Shown: positions 1-7,446, counted from the stretch's first letter. The stretch is 17,162 nt of DNA from Thalassiosira profunda (GCA_036939355.1 JALLAP010000239.1:1-17162); one strand, 5' to 3'. Notes: generated from the sequence alone by a model not told the origin. Made by a program: numbers and translations.

Positions 1-1653
1 CGACTCAGCTCCTTCTCGCGATCGACGCACACGGACGGCAGCCGTCCCGCGGGCCTCCGGGGAAACACCTTCGACGCGTCCTTCGCCACGAGGTCGCGGA
101 TCTGGTCGCCTCCCGGGTGGACGGACAGGTACTCCTTCACGTCGTAGATGGTCCCAAAAATCACCGTCCAATCCTCGGACCGATCCCGCGCCTGAATCTC
201 GTCCATCGTGTACGCCGTCGTTTCCCTGCAGAGGAACAGGGGAATGACCCCGCTGATTCCGATAAAGCACGCGCTGAAGAACAGCATGATATAAAAGATG
301 GCCACCTTCTCCCGCCACGCCTGCCGGGCCTCCTTCCGGGCTTTGCGCGTCGCCTTCCGCTCGTCGACGGTCATGCCCTTCTTGACCGCGGCGTGGCGGC
401 CGATGCAGCACAGCAAAAAGTCGGGAATGAACAGCGTGCACAGCCGGGAGAAGAACCACCACGCGTTCGAGAGGCACGTGTTCTTCGAATCGGGGACGAC
501 GTTCCGCTCCGGGATGTGCGTGATGTCGATTCTGTCTTTGGAGTAGCCGAACGCGGCGCCCGGGCCGGTGTGCGCCACCTCCCCAAAGGCCCCGGTGCTG
601 TTCGCCTTCTGGGCATCAATCACAATGGCCGAGGGGAGGATCGTGGAAGCCATGGAGGGATTGCCGTTCGTCATCGTGTTGTCCTCGCACGCGATGCTTC
701 CCGGGATGTTGTTGCCCGGGGAGTGCGCCTCCCCCGAGAAGGCCCGGTGGCGGTGCCGGGCGGCGAAGTAGTCGGCGTCGGGGTGCCGCGCGGGCCGCCG
801 NCTCCCCCGAGAAGGCCCGGTGGCGGTGCCGGGCGGCGAAGTAGTCGGCGTCGGGGTGCCGCGCGGGCCGCCGCGCCGAGCGGGGCGACGCGCGGTGGAA
901 GGACCGGCCGAAGAAGGAGCGGGAGGAGACGCTGCGTCCGTCGCTCGCGTCTCTCTGCGCGTGAGACGGGAGGTTCAGCCTCGAAGTGCCCGCAGGAGGG
1001 GGCGACGGGGCCTCCGGATCCCCCCTCGGGAGGACGGCCTGCCTTGCCCGCGCCTCCTCGAGCTGGCGCTTCTCGCCCTTCACCTTCTCCAACTCGCGCT
1101 TCGACGCGATCTGGGCGTCGGTCAACGTGCGGACGAGGTCGACCTGCTCGCGCATGAGGCGGACGAGGGTGTGTTTGGACACCGACTTGTCGGAGCCGCA
1201 GCTGTCGCCGGTGAGCGTCCGCGAGCGCTGTTCGGGGGTGGAAACGTTGCTCGCCACGAGGGTCTTGGTGTGGCTCGTCGGGGAGAAGGAGGCGCTCGCG
1301 GGGGCGAGGGCGTCGGGGAAGCCGTGGCCGGGCGAGGGGGGCAGAGGGCCGACGGCGTCGTCCTCGTCCTCGCCCGCATCGTCATCGTGGGGTTCCCGGC
1401 CCCGCATCGCCTGCTCGTACAGCCGGGCGGCGGTTTGCTCGTCCATCGTTCTGTGCCCGGCGTAGTTGTCGAGGTCGAGGAGCCCGGTGGCGGCCGTCGG
1501 ACGGGGCGAGGGGTCGCAGTCGAGCCGCGAGGAGCCGTGATTGTTGGGAGGTGCACCGATGCCGCCCTCCTCGATTTTATGAGCCCCGCCGTCCCCGCAG
1601 GTTAAAACGTCCCCGAATGCTGCCGCCAGGGCGTCGCCGATCCTCTCGACCAT
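1..1653 (-). CDS. Chitin synthase, N-terminal part with cytochrome b5-like domain (partial, assembly-broken)
   Basis: Chitin synthase polymerises UDP-GlcNAc into chitin at the plasma membrane; this is its N-terminal, non-catalytic part. The start is the ATG at 1653; an in-frame stop lies at 1711-1713. After removal of the 73 surplus bases at 729-801, the frame stays open to base 1, about 526 residues. In order: a disordered acidic region, a coiled coil (about 158-206), a first hydrophobic segment with WWFFSRLCTLFIPDFLLCC (about 375-395), the basic linker ending RQAWREKVA, a second membrane segment (about 425-451), then a cytochrome b5-like fold with the haem-ligand motif HPGG at residue 488 and KDASKVFPRR. 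This order matches fungal class IV/V chitin synthases, where the glycosyltransferase domain follows; here that lies beyond the left edge. Without the correction the frame shifts at the N and ends at 616. The exact start is less certain than the family. Confidence 0.85.
729..800. repeat. First copy of a 72-bp perfect duplication beside an N
   Basis: The 72 bases are identical to 802-873, and the two copies are separated only by the ambiguous base at 801. This is the pattern left when two overlapping contigs are joined without merging the overlap. Collapsing one copy plus the N (73 bases) restores a single open frame of the chitin synthase on the minus strand. Confidence 0.95.
801..801. other. 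Single-base assembly gap (N)
   Basis: This is the only ambiguous base in the window. It sits exactly between the two 72-base copies and causes a +1 frame change in the chitin synthase, so it reads as a placeholder gap and not as a sequenced base. Confidence 0.95.
802..873. repeat. Second copy of the 72-bp duplication beside an N
   Basis: Identical to 729-800. On the minus strand this copy is read in the frame of the chitin synthase start and encodes the stretch with DADYFAARHRHRAFSGE. The other copy encodes the same residues in the frame of the downstream b5 part, which shows that only one copy belongs in the genome. Confidence 0.95.
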
Positions 1654-2021
1654 CAAATAATGGCCAACGGCTCCCGGAGCTGGGCGGAGATGGGTTGAGA
1701 GGGACGACGTTCACCGCGGAGTAAAGCCCTCTGAGTCGTGTGTCACATCCTGCGTAGGAATCAGTTGGTACCATACCAGGTACATAAAAGTCGTCTGCGA
1801 CACAAGTGAGACAAACGTCGTAACTCTCTTTGATTGGCACAAAAATGTCGAGGAGGAACTGGGAGGAACTTGATTTGAAGGTCGGTATTGTAGGTGGGGT
1901 ATCAGATGATCCGATCGATTTGTTGTTTGCAGTATGATGGCAAAGATAAGTCCTTCTTTTTGGTGCAAGGAAACAGCCAGCCGGCCACTGAAGAAGCGTG
2001 CAGGCGGAACCATATCGAGTA
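1654..2021. other. Intergenic region, tail-to-head between nitroreductase and chitin synthase
   Basis: These 368 bases separate the nitroreductase stop from the chitin synthase start, both on the minus strand. They are visibly less GC-rich than the flanking genes. The region should hold the nitroreductase 3' end and the chitin synthase promoter. I see no clear TATA box, polyadenylation hexamer or RNA gene. Open frames here are short and resemble no family. Confidence 0.5.
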
Positions 2022-3005
2022 TCATTCGACATCTCTGAGCACATCCCCGTCCAGCTCTCTCCTCCTCCTCATTCTAGGCAAACGTTTCGGCCACCCCACC
2101 ATGATCAATCCTACCACCATCTCATCCTGGCCGCACCCGACCAAATCTCGAAATGCCGGCGTCTTCACGACGGGACCCGTCGCCCATTTGCACCCCAACC
2201 CTTCCGCATGCAAGCTCAGCAGGAGATTTTGTATCGATGCGCACGCCGAGGCGTAATCCTCCAACTGTCGCGTCGTCGCGGGCGCCACGTAGGGAATTTC
2301 CCGGTACATTCCGCCCGATGCATCCGTTGTCTGGTCCTCCATCCCGCTCACAGTGGCGACGACGAATGCCGGTATCTTGGCCCACTTCTCCCGCTTCCTC
2401 GTCGCCTCGCTCCGACACGCCTCCTCGCCACTCAGTTTCCCATCCAATAACCGCTGCAGTGTCACTTCGTATGCAATGCCCAACAGCCGTTCCGATGCTG
2501 CCGATGGGGCCAGTATGCGGTGGAAGGTGGTGGGCTCTGTCAGTTTGTGGTTTGGCGCGGCGGCGGCGCATTCGACGCCACGTGATATGGCATCGCGAAG
2601 AAATATCCTATCCTCGTATGATGGGCCGGAGAGGAAATTGGACACCGTTCGTCTGGACGATATCAACTGCTGGAACGTGCGCGCCGCTGCAGATGGCGAA
2701 TTGTCCAGCACTGATGCACCGCCATCACTTGCTGTATTTCCTTCGTCTGCAGACGCATCTGCAACAAAAGAAGACGACGACCGCTGGAACCGATGGGAAA
2801 TGTTTGCGGAGGGAACGCCGCCGCTGGATCGTATCGACGACAGCGTCGGAGGTCGATGGCTCTTCGAGGACACCTCCCTCTGCCTGTCGCGGTATCCTCG
2901 CTTCTCGTCACCCACCGCACCGCCAAACGAAAACAGGGCAAGGGGCGGGGACCGCGCCCGCGCGAACTGTTGCATCAGACGGGAGCGGAATGGAGCGGCA
3001 GCCAT
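2022..3005 (-). CDS. Nitroreductase-family flavoprotein, probably mitochondrial
   Basis: Nitroreductase-family enzymes bind FMN and use NAD(P)H to reduce nitro compounds, quinones or similar substrates; the physiological substrate here is unknown. The 327-residue product has an Arg-rich, acid-free N-terminus (MAAAPFRSRLMQQFARARSP) typical of a mitochondrial presequence, then a low-complexity stretch to about residue 105, then the family domain. Seen in the domain: SSRRTVSNF (116-124), which matches the FMN-phosphate-binding RRS-type motif, a central helix region with EKWAKIPAFVVATV, LHAEGLGCKWATGP (265-278) and the closing GLIMVGWPKRLP (299-310). The frame is open upstream to 3365, but the ATG at 3005 is preferred because it gives the presequence and leaves room for a promoter shared with the divergent gene at 3257. 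The domain resembles the short single-domain YdjA-like branch. A plastid location is less likely, as no signal peptide with an ASAFAP-type site is seen. Confidence 0.85.
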   Translation of the reverse strand: MAAAPFRSRLMQQFARARSPPLALFSFGGAVGDEKRGYRDRQREVSSKSHRPPTLSSIRSSGGVPSANISHRFQRSSSSFVADASADEGNTASDGGASVLDNSPSAAARTFQQLISSRRTVSNFLSGPSYEDRIFLRDAISRGVECAAAAPNHKLTEPTTFHRILAPSAASERLLGIAYEVTLQRLLDGKLSGEEACRSEATRKREKWAKIPAFVVATVSGMEDQTTDASGGMYREIPYVAPATTRQLEDYASACASIQNLLLSLHAEGLGCKWATGPVVKTPAFRDLVGCGQDEMVVGLIMVGWPKRLPRMRRRRELDGDVLRDVE

Positions 3006-3256
3006 GATGGATAGGAGGAGGGTGTGCGCGCTCGTGCGTCGAGGCGAGCGAGCGGAGGCGGACGTCTCTTTATGTCGCGAAGGAGCCGCCAACCGCCCCA
3101 TTTTGACGTTGCGTTGCCCAGCCTCACGCTCACGCCTCACTTCTTTCAACTGCCCCCCTCTTCGGCCGCAGCGATGGTCGAAGGAGACGGAGACGTCTCC
3201 ATGTCCATCGCGTTGTCCCCCTCGCGAGCTCGCATTTTGCGCCGCCGGGCTGCAAC
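3006..3256. promoter_or_regulatory. Divergent intergenic promoter region
   Basis: These 251 bases lie between the start codons of the nitroreductase (minus) and the glycosyltransferase-like gene (plus), so they should carry both promoters. The octamer GACGTCTC occurs at 3061-3068 and 3192-3199; the second copy lies within a 12-base perfect palindrome, GGAGACGTCTCC (3189-3200). ACGT cores of this kind are typical bZIP sites, but binding is inferred only. A clear TATA box is not seen. Confidence 0.4.
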
Positions 3257-4279
3257 ATGGGTCATGTTGCCGCAGCGTCACTGCCGCGGCCGCGACGGGG
3301 TTGCAGTCGTCCATCGCGCATCGTCGCCCTCGCTCTCGTTGTAATCTACGCGTATCTTCAATCATGGAGGGCGATCAACAACGGGAACGGCGTTGTCGAT
3401 CCCAATTTGCCGCACAACGTTTCGTCCGATGCCAGCGACCGCTCCGAGTCCGCGGCGGGAGACTATGCCGCGGAGGAGGACATCTTCGCGACCGAGGGCG
3501 ACCACACTTTCCAGCGCGGCGCGGTTCCGAGGCGTGCCGACGAGCCGCGAGTTTTGCTTTACATCACGACGCATTGGTCCGAGCAGCACGAGTATTATCT
3601 CAGGGCATGCTGGAAGAAGGCGCTGGAGAATAGCCCCCTGCTGCGCGGCGCCGACGTCCGAGTTTACCTCAACCCGGCCAGCGCGGAGCGGAGGGGGGCC
3701 GCGGTGCGGCTGCTGAACGAAACGTTTCCCGACCAGAACCTGACGGTGCACGTGAGGTCGAGCACGGTCGACGCGGCGTCGGGGCGAGAGTACCGGGAGC
3801 AGAAGCAGGCCGAGGCCGTGTCGGCGATGACACAGTCGGCGGTCTTCGGCTGGTTTGACGGCTACAGCTGGGTAATACGGCTCAACCCCGATGTCATCGT
3901 TCGAGACGACAAGTTCCTAGTGGACACGATCCGGCACGACAAAAATGCGACGGCGCTGCTGATCAACTGCGACTGGAGGAAGAAAGCGACCAGGGCGCAT
4001 ACAGACTTCTTCGCGATCAAGCCGGGGGCGCTGCCGACGTTCCTGCACCCAATGTACGCGGACGGGAAGAAGAACGCAGAGTATTCGTTCACCTACGGCA
4101 TTCGGTCGATTCTGGACAGCGGCGGACACCGCTGGATACGGGACGCGTTCCCGGGATGGAACAAGTGCAAGGCCGGGAACTTGAGGCCCTGGACGAGTAC
4201 TCCGATCACACATTTGCATTTTGACGATTTGAGCAATACGTCAGTGTGCCCCGTACCTTTTGCGGCGGATGAGAAGTGA
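3257..4279 (+). CDS. Type II membrane protein, glycosyltransferase-like
   Basis: The 340-residue product has a short basic cytoplasmic tail, one hydrophobic signal-anchor (about 21-37), a low-complexity stem to about residue 92 and a globular luminal domain to the C-terminus. This is the layout of Golgi glycosyltransferases. The domain begins with RVLLYITTHWSEQH (98-111) and contains WVIRLNPDVIVRDD (205-218), whose acidic NPD/RDD cluster could bind a metal and nucleotide sugar, followed by AHTDFFAIKPGALP (247-260). Five N-glycosylation sequons (Asn 54, 154, 161, 230, 327) fit a secretory-pathway location. I recognise the general pattern from uncharacterised algal and plant proteins but cannot name a CAZy family, donor or acceptor. 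The ATG at 3257 places the basic tail directly before the anchor. The frame is intronless and ends 43 bases before a polyadenylation hexamer. Confidence 0.7.
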   Translation: MGHVAAASLPRPRRGCSRPSRIVALALVVIYAYLQSWRAINNGNGVVDPNLPHNVSSDASDRSESAAGDYAAEEDIFATEGDHTFQRGAVPRRADEPRVLLYITTHWSEQHEYYLRACWKKALENSPLLRGADVRVYLNPASAERRGAAVRLLNETFPDQNLTVHVRSSTVDAASGREYREQKQAEAVSAMTQSAVFGWFDGYSWVIRLNPDVIVRDDKFLVDTIRHDKNATALLINCDWRKKATRAHTDFFAIKPGALPTFLHPMYADGKKNAEYSFTYGIRSILDSGGHRWIRDAFPGWNKCKAGNLRPWTSTPITHLHFDDLSNTSVCPVPFAADEK

Positions 4280-4321
4280 TACTTCCGATACAGCAACAAC
4301 TCCTTCCAGAACGCATCGTAC

Positions 4322-4327
4322 AATAAA
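4322..4327 (+). terminator. Possible polyadenylation signal AATAAA
   Basis: A canonical AATAAA lies 42 bases past the stop codon of the plus-strand glycosyltransferase-like gene and before the end of the convergent ATG12 frame. The position is right for 3' end formation. Use in vivo is not shown by sequence alone. Confidence 0.5.
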
Positions 4328-4394
4328 GATTGTCGCAGCCCCACCGAACTCGATTCTTTCCACCTCTCTTCTGCCTACAGAGACCTTCCGCGCA

Positions 4395-4898
4395 TCACCC
4401 CCAGGCCTCCTGCAGGGCATAGTGAATCACCAGCTCCCCCCGCGTTCCGAAGCAATCGAACAAATCCCCCAAACGTTCGTCGGGGGACGGGACGAACGCG
4501 GCGTTGACGTAGAGGAACAGCGCGCTCGCCGCCGCTCCCCCCGACGCGCCGTTCCCCGAGGAAAGCTTCAGAACCTTCCGCAAGAACGCGATGGCCACCG
4601 CGAAGCGATCGTCGCCGTTCATGAGGAACTTGGACTTTTTGAGGATGGGCGCACTCCCCACTGCAACCAGGTGCACTTTGATCTTTGAGTGCTTTGGTTT
4701 GTTGACTCCTTTGGCGGGTTCTGCACCTTTGTTAGGTATTGCGTCGTGCGATTGCGATTTGTTGCCAATACCATCCCCTCCGCCCCCTTCTTTTGCGCTC
4801 TCTCCTGCTGGCGACGTGCCTTCCCCTCTGATATCCGAAGTTGATTGTTTTGGAGCCTCATCGGACGTCTCGCAGCTGTCAGACAGCGGCGAAGCCAT
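4395..4898 (-). CDS. ATG12: Autophagy ubiquitin-like protein ATG12
   Basis: ATG12 is the ubiquitin-like modifier that is activated by ATG7, passed to ATG10 and joined to ATG5; with ATG16 the conjugate promotes ATG8 lipidation on the autophagosome membrane. The 167-residue product has a disordered Ser/Gly/Lys-rich leader (1-71) and then the ubiquitin-like fold: KIKVHLVAVGSAPILKKSKF (73-91), ALFLYVNAAFVPSPDE (126-141), LGDLFDCFGTRGELVIHYAL (143-162). It ends in the family signature AWG, so the terminal Gly167 needed for conjugation is present and no processing is required. A Gly/Ala-rich insertion (113-125) sits in the loop before the LFLYVN strand. One exon; convergent with the gene at 3257-4279, with 115 bases between stop codons. 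The length is normal for the family. Confidence 0.93.
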   Translation of the reverse strand: MASPLSDSCETSDEAPKQSTSDIRGEGTSPAGESAKEGGGGDGIGNKSQSHDAIPNKGAEPAKGVNKPKHSKIKVHLVAVGSAPILKKSKFLMNGDDRFAVAIAFLRKVLKLSSGNGASGGAAASALFLYVNAAFVPSPDERLGDLFDCFGTRGELVIHYALQEAWG

Positions 4899-5195
4899 TG
4901 TTCTGTCCAGCTAGTGGGGGCGTGCAGCTACTACGTGGATGTGCCCACCACGGTTGTCGTTGCTCGCGCCTCGCGTCTGTGTCCCATGCGCCCCCTCGCC
5001 GGGTGGGTTTGCTCGCACGCCCGTCCCCGGCCGAATGGTCGCAGCCCTGTCCCGGGCCCGCCTTGCCTCCTGGTGCTCCTCTTGCGCTTGCTCGCCCCGC
5101 CCGCCTGTCCGAAGTGCTCATCCTTCACTCTCCCAAGAGCTCCCAAGAAGTGTTGTCAAACGTATGTAGTTAGGGTCAACCTAATATTACCACAT

Positions 5196-5270
5196 CTTGT
5201 GTACTAAAGGTACGTGTAACTCCATTGCAATACCCACATTAGTGTATCATCTACTTACCTTTTTAGGTGT
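5196..5270. repeat. Dispersed repeat, copy 1
   Basis: This segment matches 7447-7518 in the same orientation, with small differences and a 3-base gap in the first third and a 42-base identical core (5223-5264 against 7471-7512). It begins CTTGTG and ends GGTGT in both copies. The sequence is AT-richer than the genes around it. Both copies lie upstream of a plus-strand gene. A transposon or LTR remnant, or a shared upstream element, are the options; sequence alone does not decide. Confidence 0.8.
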
Positions 5271-5380
5271 GAAGCCACCGGTGTCGTTCATCTGGCAAAT
5301 CAAAGTGCACGCACGCGCGCACTCTTTCAATAAATGGCTAGAGCTGCGTCACTTCTTGTCACGCTGGGGTCCGTGATAAT

Positions 5381-5410
5381 CACGCGTGAAGGGGGGGTCC
5401 CGTGAAGTGA
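5381..5410. repeat. 30-bp direct repeat, left copy
   Basis: This 30-base segment (CACGCGTGAA, a run of seven G, then TCCCGTGAAGTGA) recurs at 5567-5595 with one fewer G in the run. The pair flanks a segment bounded by 14-base inverted repeats. Confidence 0.85.
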
Positions 5411-5568
5411 CACGCGTGAATTCACGTGGAGCACTTCCTTCGCACAGACAGGCTAAGTTAGCCAATTTTCCTGGCGCTTCGCGCCTGTAACACCCCAGTT
5501 ACCTACCACCGCGCTGCTATATGTTGTACGATAGTGCTAAATAGCCTACGTAGGATTCACGCGTGTCA
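5408..5568. mobile_element. Possible MITE-like element with 14-bp terminal inverted repeats
   Basis: TGACACGCGTGAAT at 5408-5421 is the perfect reverse complement of 5555-5568, which gives a 161-base unit with inverted ends and no coding capacity. Near-identical direct repeats of 29-30 bases flank it (5381-5410 and 5567-5595), overlapping the inverted ends by two or three bases. A small non-autonomous transposon is one reading. The flanking direct repeats are longer than most target-site duplications, so a palindromic regulatory or recombination-derived array is also possible. Confidence 0.35.
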
Positions 5569-5595
5569 CGCGTGAAGGGGGGTCCCGTGAAGTGA
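5567..5595. repeat. 30-bp direct repeat, right copy
   Basis: Matches 5381-5410 except for six instead of seven G in the central run. Its last ten bases (5586-5595, CGTGAAGTGA) also form a perfect inverted repeat with 5621-5630. Confidence 0.85.
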
Positions 5596-5601
5596 AATCA
5601 A

Positions 5602-5640
5602 TTCACGCCATTTCACGCCATCACTTCACGCCATTTCACG
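5602..5640. repeat. Cluster of four TTCACG motifs
   Basis: TTCACG occurs at 5602, 5612, 5625 and 5635, the first three as TTCACGCCA, at 10- to 13-base spacing directly upstream of the TATA-like sequence at 5656. The near-helical spacing suggests a tandem binding site for a transcription factor of the GT47 gene, though it may simply be part of the neighbouring repeat. Confidence 0.5.
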
Positions 5641-5655
5641 CGCGTGACGCAGCCC

Positions 5656-5661
5656 TATAAA
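5656..5661 (+). promoter_or_regulatory. TATA-box-like sequence upstream of the GT47 gene
   Basis: TATAAA lies 145 bases upstream of the chosen start codon at 5801. Transcription from about 30 bases downstream would begin near the ATG at 5685, which opens a different frame; see the GT47 entry for the effect on the 5' end. Confidence 0.45.
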
Positions 5662-5800
5662 TGGCCCCATCCGCCCCAGCTGCAATGGAGGCCTCCGCCG
5701 ATACCCCGGCGGCCGATTTGCAAGCGGAGCTACACCGCCTACGCGAGCAAAACCGGCGGTTGCAATCCCAGGTGGCTGGAGGAGCTGACGAACGAACGAG

Positions 5801-7366
5801 ATGCCGTTGCAGGGGGCCCCGCGGCGAAGCCGACGGGGACGGCGCACCTACCCTCCTCCTCCTACTCCTCCTCCGACGTCGCGCGATTCCGGACCGTCGC
5901 GCCCCCGCCTCCGCCGCCGACCGTCGCCGTCGCCCCTCTTCCTCCTCTCCTTCCTCTCCGTCGTCGCGTGGGGCGAGTGGATCGTGCTCTCGACGCTCGG
6001 CGGACGCGCGGCGCTGTGGGATCCGCGGGACGCCGCCGGCGGTTCGGCGACGGCGTCCTCGTCCTCCGAGGACCGGGGGGAGTACGGGGTGGTTACGACC
6101 GACTACGGGTGGGACGGACCAACCCCCGCGAATTATTCGAGGAGGATCGTAACCGGGGAGTTCTTCCGGGCCATCAAATCCCACCCCAATTACAACGCGT
6201 CGGCGTGGGCGGACCTCGCTCGGAATCCCGACCCGAACCGTCGGATCATCGCCTTCCTGGACGTCGACACCTGCCAGGAGCTGAATTATCCCAAGTACGG
6301 CGGGAGCGACTGGTGGAAGAACGTCGAGCTGCAGGTCCAGGAAGGATACGACGGCGCGATCCGGAAGAGCTGCGGCACTTTGCGACGGGCGGCGACGTCC
6401 CCGGCGCTGACGGCGAACCCGCGCAGCCGCCTCGTGGTGCTGGACTGCTCGGGGGCCAAGAGATTCTACCTCAAGAACGTGTGCAACGACGACCCGGTCG
6501 TGTTCCGCAGCCAGCAGGTGATGATCGCGTACACAAGCGTGCCCCGCGACGACGCGCGGGCGGGCGTCGACGTGGGACTGCCCCCGCCGGCGATACGGCC
6601 GTCGGACCGTAAGAACCGGTACAACGTGTGGTCCTGCGAGAAGCGGAGGTACCTCTACTCGTTCCAGGGCCGTACCGGGAATCGCGGCCACGTCGCAAAC
6701 CGGCGGGGCCTGCTGCCGCTGGACGAGGAGGAGGACATGCACGTGAAGCTGCTCGACCAAAAATCGTACGTGGGCGAGTTGGGGGGCGACGGGACGGCGG
6801 TCGACTCGAACAACTACCTGAGGATAATGGAGGACTCGGTGTTCGTGGGAGCTCCCAGGGGGGACAACCTGTTCTCGTACAGGTTCGCTGAGGTAAGAGC
6901 GCCGACCTTGTGACGCTGGCGTTTTGAGGATGCACTTCTTTTGCTTCCTTTGCGAAACGACGCTGGGAACACTTCGAATGCTTTGAATGACGACAACGCC
7001 GCCGCGCTTCTCTCGTCTCCTCAGATACTGTCGGCGGGCGCCGTGCCGTGAGTGGTCCCGGATTCCCTTTTGTGTACGTCTTTTTCCTTGCAAAACCCCC
7101 CTCCGACCGTTCTCTCCAGGGTCGTCTACGCGGACGGGTGGCTCCCCCCCTTCGACGGACGGGTCGTGAACTGGACCGCCTGTGCCGTCTTCGTCCCCGA
7201 GGCGGACATGAACCGCACGGGCGAGATCCTGCGCGCCATCCCGGACGACGTCCGATGCCGGATGCAAAGGGGGGCGCTCGAGGCATGGGATGTGTACGTC
7301 TCGTCGAGGGAGGGGTGGGTCCGGGGGTTGATCGAGTCGGCGCTATCGAGGTCGCGGGCGGGGTGA
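5801..7366 (+). CDS. Exostosin-family (GT47) glycosyltransferase, three exons
   Basis: Exons 5801-6892, 7025-7047 and 7120-7366 join in frame to 453 residues. GT47 enzymes are Golgi type II membrane proteins that add sugars to cell-wall or proteoglycan glycans; donor and acceptor are unknown here. A Pro/Arg-rich cytoplasmic tail precedes a signal-anchor (about 45-65). The luminal part carries KRRYLYSFQG (281-290), NNYLRIMEDSVFVGAPRGDN (337-356), then the family hallmark YRFAE-ILSAGAVP-VVYADGWLPPF, which is built across all three exons. The hallmark fixes both introns: 6893-7024 (GTAAGA to CAG) and 7048-7119 (GTGAGT to CAG). The 5' end is uncertain. A stop at 5786 lies upstream in this frame. 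Another ATG, at 5685, encodes a short coiled coil, LQAELHRLREQNRRL, which could join in frame through a 41-base intron (5772-5812). Otherwise it is an upstream open frame. Confidence 0.85.
6893..7024 (+). other. Intron 1 of the GT47 gene
   Basis: A 132-base intron with GTAAGAG at the 5' border and a pyrimidine-rich TCTCGTCTCCTCAG at the 3' border, inserted between codons. If retained, translation stops at 6911-6913 and the exostosin hallmark is lost. Confidence 0.85.
7048..7119 (+). other. Intron 2 of the GT47 gene
   Basis: A 72-base intron with GTGAGTGG at the 5' border and TTCTCTCCAG at the 3' border. It splits a proline codon after its second base (CC then G). With intron 1 it leaves a microexon of only 23 bases, 7025-7047. 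Confidence 0.85.
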
Positions 7367-7405
7367 GCGGACCGACGGACGCGGGGGCGCGTCGCATTCT
7401 ACCGG

Positions 7406-7429
7406 TCTAGAGCGGTCTAGAGTCTAGAG
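7406..7429. repeat. Three TCTAGAG heptamers
   Basis: TCTAGAG occurs at 7406, 7416 and 7423, just past the GT47 stop codon and before copy 2 of the dispersed repeat. Related TCTAGA-rich sequence lies at 12573-12587, past the next gene. Meaning unknown. Confidence 0.6.
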
Positions 7430-7446
7430 GAGGAAGCATCGCGGAG

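Larger units (their letters stand above)
4899..5660. other. Gene-free region with repeats, between ATG12 and the GT47 gene
   Basis: These 762 bases hold no convincing gene. The left part (4899-5160) is the ATG12 promoter side: it is C- and T-rich on the plus strand and has only overlapping spurious frames. From 5160 the base composition drops in GC. The dispersed 75-base repeat (5196-5270) and the palindrome-rich composite repeat (5381-5640) follow. Small perfect inverted repeats also occur at 5451-5463 (GGCTAA/TTAGCC), 5473-5485 (GGCGC/GCGCC) and 5545-5554 (CCTACGTAGG). No tRNA or other RNA gene was recognised. Confidence 0.6.

Noticed and set aside
820..1605. 261-residue open frame on the plus strand
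   Set aside because: Antisense to the chitin synthase N-terminus; Arg/Gly-rich composition typical of a GC-rich shadow frame, no family pattern.
1577..2044. 155-residue open frame on the minus strand between nitroreductase and chitin synthase
   Set aside because: Overlaps both genes in another frame and shows no recognisable motif.
2353..3633. 426-residue open frame on the plus strand
   Set aside because: Runs antisense through the nitroreductase and overlaps the glycosyltransferase-like gene in another frame; no domain seen.
5182..5190. TAATATTAC, identical to the nonanucleotide at replication origins of some circular single-stranded DNA viruses
   Set aside because: No inverted repeat flanks it to form the required stem, and no Rep-like frame is near. 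A 9-base match in AT-rich sequence can arise by chance.
5251..5261. ACTTACCT in the dispersed repeat, like the 5' end of U1 snRNA
   Set aside because: The sequence after it does not continue as U1 and no snRNA structure follows; it is better described as a 5' splice-site consensus on the opposite strand.
5636..7267. 543-residue open frame on the minus strand
   Set aside because: Antisense to the GT47 gene and crosses both of its introns; the well-supported plus-strand hallmark explains the region.
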